Shown piece by piece: positions 1 through 8,781 of a stretch of DNA of 64,000 nt. The notes below the pieces were generated by a model. It made no database searches. It saw nothing but the letters and a program-made list of their open reading frames with translations, and was not told the origin of the DNA. The translations under genes and the position numbers were made by a program. Source of the DNA: Candidatus Peregrinibacteria bacterium CG11_big_fil_rev_8_21_14_0_20_49_14 (lineage in GTDB: Bacteria; Patescibacteriota; Gracilibacteria; Peribacterales; Peribacteraceae); assembly GCA_002787035.1 (NCBI GenBank), contig PCVP01000012.1, positions 1 through 64,000 of the forward strand. The letters are read 5' to 3'. The first letter of the stretch is position 1. Every line of letters begins with the position of its first letter.

Positions 1-29
1 ATCCCTTCCCTTAAAAGCGGTACCGCTCC

Positions 30-63
30 AGCGGAAACTTGTTTTCGCTTCGCGGTTTTTTTA
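30..63 (+). terminator. Probable intrinsic terminator of an upstream gene
   Basis: A nine-pair stem (30-38 with 41-49, one G-U pair) is followed within a few bases by a run of seven T from 56. No coding sequence is visible before it, so it probably ends a transcript that begins outside the window. Confidence 0.5.
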
Positions 64-146
64 TAAGTATGTGACTGCGTATTTCAGAGCAGTACTCGTT
101 TTGAAGGGCAATAAAGATTCTGTTTTTATAATAAAAAATCATCAGC

Positions 147-152
147 TATAAT
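147..152 (+). promoter_or_regulatory. -10 box TATAAT, leaderless start
   Basis: A perfect TATAAT lies 6 nt before the ATG at 159. Transcription would begin at or next to the start codon, and no Shine-Dalgarno sequence is present. Confidence 0.7.
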
Positions 153-158
153 TCTGTC

Positions 159-518
159 ATGAAAAAGAAGCTTCTTTACTGGATTCCCACAGGTCTGCTC
201 CTCTTTGCCATGGTGGGTTCTGCCGTGCAGTACTTTACGGATATTCCCGGAACATCCGAGGCATTCAATCAGTTGGGGTACCCCGCATACGTGCTCTACT
301 TCAATGGCGCCGCAAAAATATTGGGAGCAATTGCCATTGTCGCACCTGTCTCCAAAGTACTGAAAGAATGGGCCTATGCAGGATATCTCTACATCTTACT
401 GTTGGCTCTGCAAGCGCTCTATGTGAACATGCCTTTGCAACTTGCATCTGTTATGCTTGTGTTCGTAGGGCTCTGGGCACTTTCGTATTGGAGGTACAGA
501 ACGGACTATGCCAAGTAG
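159..518 (+). CDS. DoxX-like small integral membrane protein
   Basis: This 119-residue protein is almost wholly hydrophobic, with four predicted membrane helices (about residues 5-25, 45-65, 70-90 and 95-112). Length, helix spacing and the motif YPAYVLYFNGAAKILGA resemble the DoxX-like family. These proteins have no settled single function; some take part in redox or quinone-linked membrane processes. The neighbour on the other strand is a DsbB-type thiol oxidoreductase, which would suit a membrane redox role, but the two are convergent and not in one operon. The start is fixed by the TATAAT 6 nt upstream. Confidence 0.75.
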   Translation: MKKKLLYWIPTGLLLFAMVGSAVQYFTDIPGTSEAFNQLGYPAYVLYFNGAAKILGAIAIVAPVSKVLKEWAYAGYLYILLLALQALYVNMPLQLASVMLVFVGLWALSYWRYRTDYAK

Positions 519-570
519 TTCTCATACCGATGCATAAAAGAGTACATTCGTTTTGGTTGCTGCCATGCAG

Positions 571-1137
571 TTATTTGTACTTTCTCCGGGGGCGAATCAT
601 CAGTACGCTTCCAAGAATATTGAGCAAGAATGCCGTTCCTGCCATGAGGGGAATGGTGATGTAACCGTACTCAAATATGTATGTTGCACTGCACGAGACA
701 CCCGAAAGATCACAAGGCTTGAGAGGGTCATGCTCTGCGGGGTTGAGCATGGCTTTCCATTGTTCGACGTAGTGCTCACCGGACATGGCAATTCCGAGTA
801 AGGAGAGTACAAGAATATAGTAGGGGATAGTGGCGTCTTTTCTCCAGAGAGCCACGGCAATCAAAACAGCTTGCGGATACATGAAAATCCGCTGAATCCA
901 GCAATCTTTACATGGAGCAAACAGAGCTATCTCCGAGAAGTACAAACTGCCGGATGTCGCGACAGCAGCAACTATGATCATAAGAACTGTCGCATGATTT
1001 CCCACCCAATCCAACACACGCTTCGTTGCGGATATCTTAGCCAGTGACCCGATGAAACAGAGAATCAGAAATGAAGCAATAATTTGCCCCACTATCGTGA
1101 GAATCGCAAGCCCGCTTATGATGTCGTAGGGTTCCAT
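571..1137 (-). CDS. DsbB/BdbC-type disulfide bond formation protein
   Basis: A 188-residue polytopic protein with four main helices. It carries the redox pair CKDC (Cys76/Cys79) at the start of a helix and a second pair in PCDLSGVSC (Cys142/Cys149). This is the arrangement of DsbB/BdbC quinone-linked oxidases, which reoxidise a DsbA-like thiol oxidase outside the membrane. No DsbA-like partner is seen in the window. Many exported proteins here contain cysteines (for example the cohesin protein and the propeller protein), so substrates exist. Start: ATG at 1137 with TAAAAT 6 nt upstream. The family call is firm; the partner is unknown. Confidence 0.85.
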   Translation of the reverse strand: MEPYDIISGLAILTIVGQIIASFLILCFIGSLAKISATKRVLDWVGNHATVLMIIVAAVATSGSLYFSEIALFAPCKDCWIQRIFMYPQAVLIAVALWRKDATIPYYILVLSLLGIAMSGEHYVEQWKAMLNPAEHDPLKPCDLSGVSCSATYIFEYGYITIPLMAGTAFLLNILGSVLMIRPRRKYK

Positions 1138-1143
1138 ACGGGC

Positions 1144-1149
1144 ATTTTA
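1144..1149 (-). promoter_or_regulatory. -10 box TAAAAT, leaderless start
   Basis: Read on the minus strand, TAAAAT lies 6 nt before the ATG at 1137. No -35 of good quality is seen. Confidence 0.5.
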
Positions 1150-1226
1150 CTCTTACTCCAAGAAGGTTCGCTACTTGTTTTCGTTGAAGGTGGCGTATAG
1201 TATGCTCTGCTTTTAGATATTTGAAT

Positions 1227-1709
1227 ATGAAAATCGAACCGAACTACAATGCCAAAAGTTCCCATAAATTTCCCGCAGTGAATGCATTTTTTGCGTTCCT
1301 TATTCCCGTCGTTCGCTTTGCAACAAATCTTATTATCGTGGTACTTATAGTTGCGCTGCTTATTTTTATGACTACGGAAGTGTACGATGTCTTGCAGACT
1401 TCCTTTTTAGATCCAAAGGGCAGAAACTTTTTGCATGATGTGGCGTTCTTTCTTGTTTTTGTAAAAGCATTAAAAATTCTCACTTCCTATTTAGCAAGTT
1501 ACCGAGTATCTCTTAATTACATTATTGAAATTTCTATTATTGCCCCTGCGATAGAGATTATCTTCGCTCCGGATAAACACTCTCTTCCTTTGGTCATTGT
1601 TCTTGCGATCTTCAGTATTACAAATTTGGTTTTCTATATTTTTTGGTCGGATCGCATCATACAATTGGACGACAAGTTTGATGCGCGAAACATAAAGCAC
1701 CGCGTATGA
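1227..1709 (+). CDS. PsiE-like membrane protein (copy 1)
   Basis: About 160 residues with four predicted helices. The segment YIIEISIIAPAIEIIFAP is shared closely with the protein at 42872-43327 (YIVEISIIAPAIELLFA), so the two are paralogues. The pattern fits the phosphate-starvation-inducible PsiE family, integral membrane proteins of unknown biochemical function. A TTG six bases earlier (1221) is in frame, but the ATG at 1227 is the simpler start. About 210 bases of non-coding sequence follow, in which I see nothing clear. Confidence 0.65.
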   Translation: MKIEPNYNAKSSHKFPAVNAFFAFLIPVVRFATNLIIVVLIVALLIFMTTEVYDVLQTSFLDPKGRNFLHDVAFFLVFVKALKILTSYLASYRVSLNYIIEISIIAPAIEIIFAPDKHSLPLVIVLAIFSITNLVFYIFWSDRIIQLDDKFDARNIKHRV

Positions 1710-1919
1710 TTCCACAGCAGGGGAATAGAGGAGCATTCTTAGCGTACACACATTGTTTCATCTTTCAGATCTCTTACACATGCCTTGCGGTTGCAACTTA
1801 TTGAGCTCTCAAAACTGTAGTCTTCACTGGCTCGGACATGACAATCAATTCTATTGCGCAGAGAATTACCGGTGATTATTTAGTAGATTCTATGTTCTTG
1901 CATCGTGTGCATAGAAAGT

Positions 1920-2696
1920 TCACTCGCTCATATCGGTAAGAGGTCTTGTATCTTTGCCCACCTCATACCATGCGCAGAAACTTATTACCAATTCCTGTAT
2001 TTCCGAATGCAGCCTATCTATGGCATCTTCGTATGGCTCTAGCGTTTCTTCATTCATATAGACCGATCTCTTAATTTCTATTTGCACTCCCGGCGTACGC
2101 AGTCTGTTAGCATATGTGCCTAAAATGTATCTGCCTGGGTACGGATCGTTAATAGAGACTTCATATCCCAAATTTCGGAAATACTCTCGGAAGAAAAAAG
2201 TGGTTTCTGCGCCGCACGCTGAATATTGTCTGTTGCTTATAGATATATCGCATCTTTCCCTTCCGGGATCTATGTGTGCCGCAGCTCCTACCGATGCGTA
2301 TGAATGTCCGTCTATTATAAAATCCGCCTCACTCATTGCTGCAATAAATTCCGTATGGAAGGGTTGGTGAAATCTTGCGATCCAATCTTGCATAACTGCT
2401 TCTCTCGGATCGATTGCAAACGTATCGAACCCTTCGGCCAACGAAAGCATAATTACCCCCTCTGCTCGTTGGCGGTCTTCGGAATACAGTTCATCCGGTG
2501 CCCTGTTTACATCTCCGATAATACGAGAGTACCGAGCTTGTATTATTTGGGGTCCGGACACATTATAGATTCTGTCCGTATAGAGATCCAACTCTCTGTT
2601 CAGATGTAAATCGTTATGTGGAATGAGCATACGAATATCCTCCGGTATGTACGTAGAAGCATGTGGAATACTGATGAGAATTCGTTCGATCTTCAT
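1920..2696 (-). CDS. N-formylglutamate amidohydrolase-family protein
   Basis: About 258 residues. The family pattern is visible: SIPHAS near the N-terminus, RELDLYTDRIY, a mid-protein IIDGHSY that should supply metal ligands, and GYEVSINDPYPGRYI followed by GVQIEIKRSVYM. Members hydrolyse N-formylglutamate (HutG) or related N-acyl amino acids in the cytoplasm, usually with zinc. No histidine-degradation genes are nearby; the divergent neighbour at 2774 is a glutamate-cysteine-ligase-like enzyme, so a substrate among gamma- or N-acyl-glutamyl compounds is possible. An ATG at 2705 is also in frame. I prefer 2696 because TAGCAT lies 7 nt before it. Confidence 0.75.
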   Translation of the reverse strand: MKIERILISIPHASTYIPEDIRMLIPHNDLHLNRELDLYTDRIYNVSGPQIIQARYSRIIGDVNRAPDELYSEDRQRAEGVIMLSLAEGFDTFAIDPREAVMQDWIARFHQPFHTEFIAAMSEADFIIDGHSYASVGAAAHIDPGRERCDISISNRQYSACGAETTFFFREYFRNLGYEVSINDPYPGRYILGTYANRLRTPGVQIEIKRSVYMNEETLEPYEDAIDRLHSEIQELVISFCAWYEVGKDTRPLTDMSE

Positions 2697-2736
2697 GCTT
2701 GTCATGCTAACACACTGTGCTAGGGTAAAAAGGCGA

Positions 2737-2766
2737 TTGCAGTTCGCTTGCTCTGAGCAATATATT
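2737..2766 (+). promoter_or_regulatory. Promoter TTGCAG-18-TATATT
   Basis: A -35 TTGCAG (2737-2742) and -10 TATATT (2761-2766) are separated by 18 bp; the ATG at 2774 follows 7 nt after the -10 box, which predicts a leaderless transcript. Confidence 0.65.
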
Positions 2767-2773
2767 CGAGTGT

Positions 2774-4129
2774 ATGCACAATACGGAGATACTTACATCG
2801 GCGCACGATTTGGTTCGGCATTTTCAATCCATTAATCCCCAAGAAAATCTGTATGTTGGGATAGAGGTGGAAAAATCGGGTATATATCGCCATACATTGG
2901 ATTGTGTTCAGTATGATGGCGAAGGCGGATACATGGATGTCATGCAAAAACTTGTGGACGAACTTGGTTGGAAGATTGAGAGTCGTAACGAAGACGCCAT
3001 CTATGAGCTTTCACGAGGTGAGACAAGTATTACGACGGAAGTGGACGGTCGTCCGGAGCTCACGGGATCTCCGCAGAAATCTCTCCATGATTTGGCTCGT
3101 GAACTTCGTTTGCATGACAATGAACTGATTGAAATTGGCAACGTGTTCAATATCGCTTGGTTACCTCTCGGGTTACATCCTCTTGCATCCAACGATGACA
3201 TACGAATGCTGCCTAAACGTCGTTATGAGATTTTTATGGAACATGATAGTTCTGCTTGGATGCATACGTGGTTGAAACGTATGAACGGTATTCATTCCAA
3301 TTTGAGCTACACGGACGAAGAAAATCTTATAGTAAAAACTCAGACTGCATTCAGAGTACTCCCCATTGTCGCAGCAATGTTTGCCAGCAGCCCGTTTGAT
3401 TTTGGGAAGCCAAGTGGTTATATAAATACTCGTCGATATCTTACCAAAAAAGATCCTCCTGTTCCCACTGCTCTTCCCTCAACCATACTCGACGAAGACT
3501 TCTCACTGATGAAATGGATAGAGCATTATGTAGGTTTGCAGGTGTTGCTTATAAAAGAATCTGACGGAGCAGATATTCGTCCTGAAAATCTCACATTCTC
3601 TCAGTGGATATCCGAAGGATACGAAGGCAGATTCCCATCTGTATTTGATTTTGATCAACATGTAAAAACAATCTGGTCTGATCTTCGTTTACGACCTTCT
3701 TACATTGAAAATCGAGTCGCAGACAGTAATCCTTACCCTCTTGCAATGTCCCATGCTGCCCTTATGAAAGGCTTGCTGATGTCTTCGCAGAGTTGGAATA
3801 TGGTTAAGAAAATGACCAAAGGATGGACATATGAAGAAATACTGGATTTGGATATTCGTGCTTCCAAAGAGGGGTTATCTGCGACCATGCGAAACAGACC
3901 GTTGTTATCGTATGCGCAAGAATTAATCATAATAGCCAATGAGTCTTTGCATAGTTTTAGCAATACCGATGCATCGGATAACAATGAGAGTATATTTTTG
4001 GCTCCATTGAAGGAGCAGATACTCATTAAAGAAAAAAGTCCGTCAGAAGAGTTGCTGGAGTTGTGGGAAGGACCTTGGAATAAAGATGCTCGGCGCATTC
4101 TCGAATGGTGTGAGGAGGCACAGGGCTAA
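2774..4129 (+). CDS. Glutamate-cysteine ligase-like protein (GCS2/GshA family)
   Basis: 451 residues. Diagnostic stretches are GIEVEKSGIYR near residue 29, a glutamate-rich ELSRGETSITTEVDGRPEL near 78-97 that would coordinate Mg-ATP, GLHPLAS, and RRYEIFMEH near 150. This is the pattern of the plant/alphaproteobacterial glutamate-cysteine ligases and EgtA-like enzymes (GCS2 superfamily), which join glutamate to an amine with ATP. No GshB is present in the window, so the product may be gamma-glutamylcysteine or another gamma-glutamyl amide. It is divergent from the N-formylglutamate amidohydrolase-like gene, with 77 bp between starts. Family call good; substrate unproven. Confidence 0.75.
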   Translation: MHNTEILTSAHDLVRHFQSINPQENLYVGIEVEKSGIYRHTLDCVQYDGEGGYMDVMQKLVDELGWKIESRNEDAIYELSRGETSITTEVDGRPELTGSPQKSLHDLARELRLHDNELIEIGNVFNIAWLPLGLHPLASNDDIRMLPKRRYEIFMEHDSSAWMHTWLKRMNGIHSNLSYTDEENLIVKTQTAFRVLPIVAAMFASSPFDFGKPSGYINTRRYLTKKDPPVPTALPSTILDEDFSLMKWIEHYVGLQVLLIKESDGADIRPENLTFSQWISEGYEGRFPSVFDFDQHVKTIWSDLRLRPSYIENRVADSNPYPLAMSHAALMKGLLMSSQSWNMVKKMTKGWTYEEILDLDIRASKEGLSATMRNRPLLSYAQELIIIANESLHSFSNTDASDNNESIFLAPLKEQILIKEKSPSEELLELWEGPWNKDARRILEWCEEAQG

Positions 4130-4145
4130 AGTCGTCTGGCACTCC

Positions 4146-5729
4146 TTACTTTGGAGGCTTTTTACGAGGTGCGTGTTTGGTGCCAGAAAGAACAGAGAGT
4201 TTCTCCGTGCCTACCATACTCACATGGTTCATACCGGAAAGTATGTGTGCAAAATCCTGTGCTGAAGTCTCTGCTTTTACATAAAAACCATCTCCAAACT
4301 GTGCGTGTGTCTGACCATGAAAATGGATACTTGTTCCTATGCCGCACTCCACTGCATCGGTGAGCGTTATAACATCTCTTTCAGTATTTTCTGATCGGCG
4401 AAGGAAGAACATATATTTTCTATAGGGTGCTACGCCACTCTCGGGAATCTCAATACGCTCTCTACCAAGAATCTCTTCGAGTGTAAGCCATTTTCCTTCT
4501 ACTTCGAATAGAACACGCTCGTAGTTTCCTTCAAATCCTTCTGGTCTGCTACGCCACTCACACGCAAACGCTTCTTCATTTCGCACTGTTTTCTGCGGAA
4601 GATTTTGAGTGACTAAGTCCAGAACCATTGGAGTGTACTTTGCTTGTTCACGAATGATGAGAAGCCGCATGAGGTGTTCGCGTTCTGCCGCATACTGTTC
4701 TCCTTTTTTTCCTTTCGCCAGTTCCGGGTCGTACTCTATAAGCGGATAAGGGATAGTAAGTAGGGTAGCGCCGCCATCTAAGTCCGGCGTTACGTAGTGA
4801 AACGTACATCCGCTTGCCTCCGGATGTATTCCCTCCAATGCTTTCATTTCTGTTCGCCAGCCTTTGTTCAAAGGAAGAATGGACGGGTGCACATTGATTA
4901 CTTTTATTCCATGCTGTTGTAAAATTTCCGGAATACATTCATCCAGAATCAGTTTGAAGTTAGATAAAAAAACCACATCCGGACTTGCTTCCAGTATGCG
5001 AGGTAATAAGACTTCTCGGCAATACCTGGCCCGTTCTTGCTCGTTACCTTTGATTGCAGCCGCATCATACGCGGCATGCGTGTACAACATCTGGTCTGTA
5101 CATGGTCCGGTTGCAAAGAAATCCACAGTATCGGAGCCATCATCATGATGCTGTGGAAATATTTCACCGTATTCCCGTAAGTCTTCCATTCTTTGCAACA
5201 GATCAATTATCTGTTCATCTACTTCGTGGAAAGGGCTGATAATTGCGCTAAGTTGCAGAGATTCTGGCATTGCATTGGCATAGTCTACGACCGCACCTGC
5301 ATTGAACAGTTCACGATCCACTACCATTGCTACTCTTTTGGCGGGTGTTATGACATTGAGCAGTTGGTGTACCTCAGCTCTCAGGCACAGTGCCCACGTA
5401 GGAATTCCTGCCATTCCAAATCCTCTTCCTTGTTGCATTTTATTTGGTACGGCATCGTATATGTCTTTCATTGTTTCTCGTGTTCTGTGAAAGAGTTCCA
5501 GAAGCGCAGCTCTATTATCCCTATTCACAGACATGGCATCGAAACTCTTTTCGTTTGCCATCATCATGTCACCAAGGAATTGTGCATGGTCGGGCACCAT
5601 ACGAAAATGCATGGCTCCGGAGAATGCAAGTATCAATTGCTCAACGAGTTCTCGAGCAGGATTTGGTATACGTTCCAAGTACGCTTGCCGCTGTTCGCTG
5701 TGAAGTATTGCTTCTTGAAGAGAGGACAT
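4146..5729 (-). CDS. Large formyltransferase-domain protein, PurN-like core
   Basis: 527 residues. The middle (about 130-335) holds a formyl-transferase fold: DVVFLSNFKLILDECIP, then VINVHPSILPLNKGWR (Asn279, His281) and GCTFHYVTPDLDGG (Asp318). These match the Asn-His-Asp catalytic triad of 10-formyltetrahydrofolate-dependent transformylases such as PurN. A 130-residue N-terminal extension and about 190 residues after the core are not in PurN (about 200 residues), so the substrate may differ. purD, purF, folD and a folate-type transporter lie 20-25 kb away, and no ordinary purN is in the window. A GAR transformylase role is therefore plausible but inferred. Confidence 0.65.
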   Translation of the reverse strand: MSSLQEAILHSEQRQAYLERIPNPARELVEQLILAFSGAMHFRMVPDHAQFLGDMMMANEKSFDAMSVNRDNRAALLELFHRTRETMKDIYDAVPNKMQQGRGFGMAGIPTWALCLRAEVHQLLNVITPAKRVAMVVDRELFNAGAVVDYANAMPESLQLSAIISPFHEVDEQIIDLLQRMEDLREYGEIFPQHHDDGSDTVDFFATGPCTDQMLYTHAAYDAAAIKGNEQERARYCREVLLPRILEASPDVVFLSNFKLILDECIPEILQQHGIKVINVHPSILPLNKGWRTEMKALEGIHPEASGCTFHYVTPDLDGGATLLTIPYPLIEYDPELAKGKKGEQYAAEREHLMRLLIIREQAKYTPMVLDLVTQNLPQKTVRNEEAFACEWRSRPEGFEGNYERVLFEVEGKWLTLEEILGRERIEIPESGVAPYRKYMFFLRRSENTERDVITLTDAVECGIGTSIHFHGQTHAQFGDGFYVKAETSAQDFAHILSGMNHVSMVGTEKLSVLSGTKHAPRKKPPK

Positions 5730-5770
5730 CAGTTGTACAAAAGTATATAATCATAAATTACTATTAAAAT

Positions 5771-5800
5771 TTGTCAAATACCTCCCGTATATATCATACT
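5771..5800 (+). promoter_or_regulatory. Promoter TTGTCA-18-CATACT
   Basis: TTGTCA (5771-5776) and CATACT (5795-5800) are 18 bp apart; the ATG at 5808 begins 7 nt after the -10 box. Confidence 0.55.
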
Positions 5801-5807
5801 TACATGC

Positions 5808-6044
5808 ATGACTGAATCCCCTCCAGATCCCGAAACTGTAGCAGCTCTCATGGAAGGCTGGCTGGGGCCGGATGACGTGCAAGATCCCGCCGTGCGAACA
5901 GAGGCTCTGCTGGCTTCGCTTGCGCAGCCCGAAGATCTTGAAGATGTTCGCTTTGTTGCCCCTGTTCAGAGAGATCGCATCATAGATCTCATTATTCAAA
6001 AAGCTGAAAAAAGGGGGATACGGCTTCCGGAACAGAAGCTCTAG
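5808..6044 (+). CDS. Small acidic hypothetical protein
   Basis: 78 residues, soluble, acidic and proline-rich at the N-terminus (PPDPETVAALMEGWLGPDD), then helical with a basic tail (QKAEKRGIRLPEQKL). I do not recognise a family. The good promoter and leaderless start directly before it, and a stop that overlaps the convergent gene by only 4 bp, support it as real. Confidence 0.5.
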   Translation: MTESPPDPETVAALMEGWLGPDDVQDPAVRTEALLASLAQPEDLEDVRFVAPVQRDRIIDLIIQKAEKRGIRLPEQKL

Positions 6045-7942
6045 TTTCGTATTTGTTGCAGTGCGGAAAGTGCCTGTTTATTCTGCGGATCGTAACGTAG
6101 TACGGCTTCGAATTGTTCTATTGCTTCATCTTTTCTGTTGCGTTCATAGTACGCTATTCCAAGATTAATTCTCGCAGCTACGAAAGAAGGTTCCAGTGCA
6201 ACGGCACGCTCGTAGCTTGCCAATGCTTTTCCGGGACTGCCAAGTTTCGCATATGCAACCGCAAGATTAAAGTGGGCTTGCGGGAAGTGTGGCAATACCG
6301 CTATGGCATGCTCGTACTGTTCTATGGCTTTTTCTGTTTCACCAATTTTCATGTACAGCGCTCCCAAATTTACAGATACCTCCACATATGTCGGATCTGT
6401 CTCCAAAGCGAGTACGTACTCCTGTATTGCCCGAGAGGTATTTCCTTGTTCTGCAAGAAGTATGCCAAGTCCAAAATGAGCGGTTTTACTGTCAGGGTCC
6501 AGCGCAAGAGCTTTCTCGTATTCTGCAAGCGCTTCTTGCGTGCGTCCTTGTTTTCGCAAAGCGGCGCCAAGGTTACTCCTTGTGCGGGGATGGTCTCGTA
6601 TGGCTATGGCTTTTTCGTAGAGATCTATTGCAGTACCCAAATCTTCGTTTCGTCTATGGACGTTTCCAAGGTTGTTGTACGCGACATGTGAGTTGTTGTA
6701 ATGCTCAAGCACGTTCGTAAACAGTGATTCCGTGGAATTCCAAGTGAGAGATTGCATGTGCGACATCCATGCAAATACAAGAACAATTCCACCCGCTGCC
6801 GCAGTCACATATTTCGGCGAAAATTTTACGGCGAGTGTATTTACGACTCCAACCAAGAAAAAAATAATTCCTACGGATCCCGCATAGGCGTATCTGTCCG
6901 ATGCGAAATAGAAGTCCAAATCTCCCTTTGCAAAATTTATGAATGTCGGAGATATGGTGAGAAGAAAAAAGAAGAAACAGAAGAAAAATTCTCTCGATCT
7001 CTTTAAAGAAAAAAGAGCCAGTACCGTTAGTATCAGTACGCTAAGAAACGGAATGAGAAAATCCGGTGATGAGAGAGATATAGTGCCAACGTACGGATAC
7101 AGTACGGAGAGATGTATGGGTACCAAAAGCTTCTCTATGTAAAAGGCAGTGCTTTTAAAGGCCATGAGCATGGTTTCATAGGGGTGCGATCTCGACAGTA
7201 CGGATGTTTTTCCTACGATCGCTACGATTCCGAACACAATGCTCAGCGCAAAGTAGGGAATCTTTTCAAGAAGCATCTTTTTTCCAAAGGGTCTGTTCTC
7301 CCGGATATCTATGAGCAAAAGAAGTACGGGGAGGGTGGCAACGGTTACTTTTGCCATAAGGGCCAGCGCAAAAGACACAATGCTCAGACGTTTGTATTTG
7401 CCTGTCTCTCGGAAACGCACGTATCCGATGAGAGAGAGTAAAAAGAAGAAAGTCGAAAGAACATCCTTTCTCGCACTTGCCCATGCGACTGCTTCCGTAT
7501 GCAGCGGATGAATGGCAAAGAGCAGTGCGCAAAATACACCTACCCATCTACTGCGAGAAAGCAGGAGTGCAAACCATCCGAACAGAAATGCATTGCTTGT
7601 ATGGAGAAGAAGATTTGTGAGGTGATACATAACAGGCTTCGTGCCTCCTATGAGGTAATCAATCTGGTACGAGAAGAATGTAAGCGGTATGTACAGCTCA
7701 GGGTCGTAGGACGTGAATATTCTTTTTAGAGTGGAGAGATTTATCGCGCGTATTGCCGGATTATCGTAAATAAGAAGACCGTCATCCCACCGCACAAACT
7801 CGTGAAAAAGAGACCGGAAGTACACTGTCATTGTCAGGAGCAGAAGCAGTCCCGCAAACGCACCTATCATGCCACGACTTGGCAGTGGAGTGGGTGTATC
7901 GTGCAATGGAAAAGGAGAAATATCGTATAAAAATGTATTCAA
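6041..7942 (-). CDS. TMTC-like GT-C membrane protein with six TPRs (copy 1)
   Basis: 633 residues. The first 400 form about ten membrane helices with the TMTC-like landmarks RWDDGLLIYDNPA (an acidic pair in the first outer loop) and HPLHTEAVAWASARKDVLS. Residues about 415-630 are six tandem TPRs, each with NLG..Y...G....A...Y..A. Family relatives are GT-C glycosyltransferase-like proteins, and the TPRs probably bind protein partners or substrates. A paralogue lies at 50154-51809. The annotated start is a TTG touching the stop of the upstream VIT1 gene; an ATG at 7870 would remove 24 residues. Cotranscription with the transporter is likely. Confidence 0.7.
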   Translation of the reverse strand: MNTFLYDISPFPLHDTPTPLPSRGMIGAFAGLLLLLTMTVYFRSLFHEFVRWDDGLLIYDNPAIRAINLSTLKRIFTSYDPELYIPLTFFSYQIDYLIGGTKPVMYHLTNLLLHTSNAFLFGWFALLLSRSRWVGVFCALLFAIHPLHTEAVAWASARKDVLSTFFFLLSLIGYVRFRETGKYKRLSIVSFALALMAKVTVATLPVLLLLIDIRENRPFGKKMLLEKIPYFALSIVFGIVAIVGKTSVLSRSHPYETMLMAFKSTAFYIEKLLVPIHLSVLYPYVGTISLSSPDFLIPFLSVLILTVLALFSLKRSREFFFCFFFFLLTISPTFINFAKGDLDFYFASDRYAYAGSVGIIFFLVGVVNTLAVKFSPKYVTAAAGGIVLVFAWMSHMQSLTWNSTESLFTNVLEHYNNSHVAYNNLGNVHRRNEDLGTAIDLYEKAIAIRDHPRTRSNLGAALRKQGRTQEALAEYEKALALDPDSKTAHFGLGILLAEQGNTSRAIQEYVLALETDPTYVEVSVNLGALYMKIGETEKAIEQYEHAIAVLPHFPQAHFNLAVAYAKLGSPGKALASYERAVALEPSFVAARINLGIAYYERNRKDEAIEQFEAVLRYDPQNKQALSALQQIRN

Positions 7943-8692
7943 CTACAGAGCAACACCTACGATGCTCTTTAGCAGAACTCCCACAAAATAGGCTATGAAA
8001 GCACCGATAGCGCCTACGCTTACTATTTCCAGCGGACCGCGTATGAGACGCTCTCTCGTCACGGCACTTCTGGTAAGACCCAGAATAAACAGAGAGACAA
8101 AAGTTGAAACAATCGCGACTCTAAACCGTATGTCAGGATTCACTGTGAAAATATACGGAATAAGTGGAATGGAACCAAACAATACGAAGGAGCAGAAGGT
8201 CATTACACCGTGCAACACGGGTCGTGCCGAGCTTTCTTCTGTCATACCATGCTCACTGTGCATCATAAGATCCACCCACAGGTCTTCACTGGATGTAATG
8301 GCATCCAATGCTGCGGTAAGCTTTTCTCCTTTCAGACCTTTTTGTGTTAGGTACTCTCGTATTTCTTCTCGTTCCAATTCAGGATCTTCCTGTATTTCTT
8401 CCTGTTCTTCTTTTCGCAGTCTTTTGTACTGATCCAATTCGGATTTCAGCGAGAGGTACGCGCCCGTAGCCATAGACGATGCATCTGCAAACAAATTGGC
8501 AAGACCAAGAATAATAACCACGTATCGTGGCATACCGGCGCCCACGGTTCCTGCTACCACAGCGAATGTTGTGACGATGCCATCGTTGCCTCCGTAGACG
8601 ATATCGTGAATAAACGGACCAAGTCTGTGTCCATGTCGCTCACTGTTTTGATGTTCTCGCAGTGCTTTTTGCACATCTCTTTGTTGTTTCAT
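7943..8692 (-). CDS. VIT1/CCC1-family iron/manganese transporter
   Basis: 249 residues. The N-terminal [20 protein letters not shown] and a helix with [16 protein letters not shown] are the signature of vacuolar-iron-transporter/CCC1 proteins, which move Fe2+ or Mn2+ across membranes. A charged cytoplasmic insert (about residues 85-125, [18 protein letters not shown]) lies between helices 2 and 3 as in the family, where it helps bind metal. Three C-terminal helices complete the five-helix layout. Start supported by TATAGT 6 nt upstream. It is followed without a gap by the TMTC-like gene. Confidence 0.85.
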   Translation of the reverse strand: MKQQRDVQKALREHQNSERHGHRLGPFIHDIVYGGNDGIVTTFAVVAGTVGAGMPRYVVIILGLANLFADASSMATGAYLSLKSELDQYKRLRKEEQEEIQEDPELEREEIREYLTQKGLKGEKLTAALDAITSSEDLWVDLMMHSEHGMTEESSARPVLHGVMTFCSFVLFGSIPLIPYIFTVNPDIRFRVAIVSTFVSLFILGLTRSAVTRERLIRGPLEIVSVGAIGAFIAYFVGVLLKSIVGVAL

Positions 8693-8698
8693 GACGCA

Positions 8699-8704
8699 AC
8701 TATA
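8699..8704 (-). promoter_or_regulatory. -10 box TATAGT, leaderless start
   Basis: On the minus strand TATAGT ends 6 nt before the ATG at 8692. Confidence 0.55.
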
Positions 8705-8781
8705 GCAGAGAGAATTCAGCAGTGCACCAAAGCAACGGCACTCCGTATTGTTTCACTTATTGAACAAATTATGTATTCAAT

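Noticed and set aside
5193-5750. Long plus-strand frame opposite the formyltransferase gene
   Set aside because: It is antisense to a gene with an intact catalytic triad and has the irregular Cys/Tyr/His-rich composition of a shadow frame.
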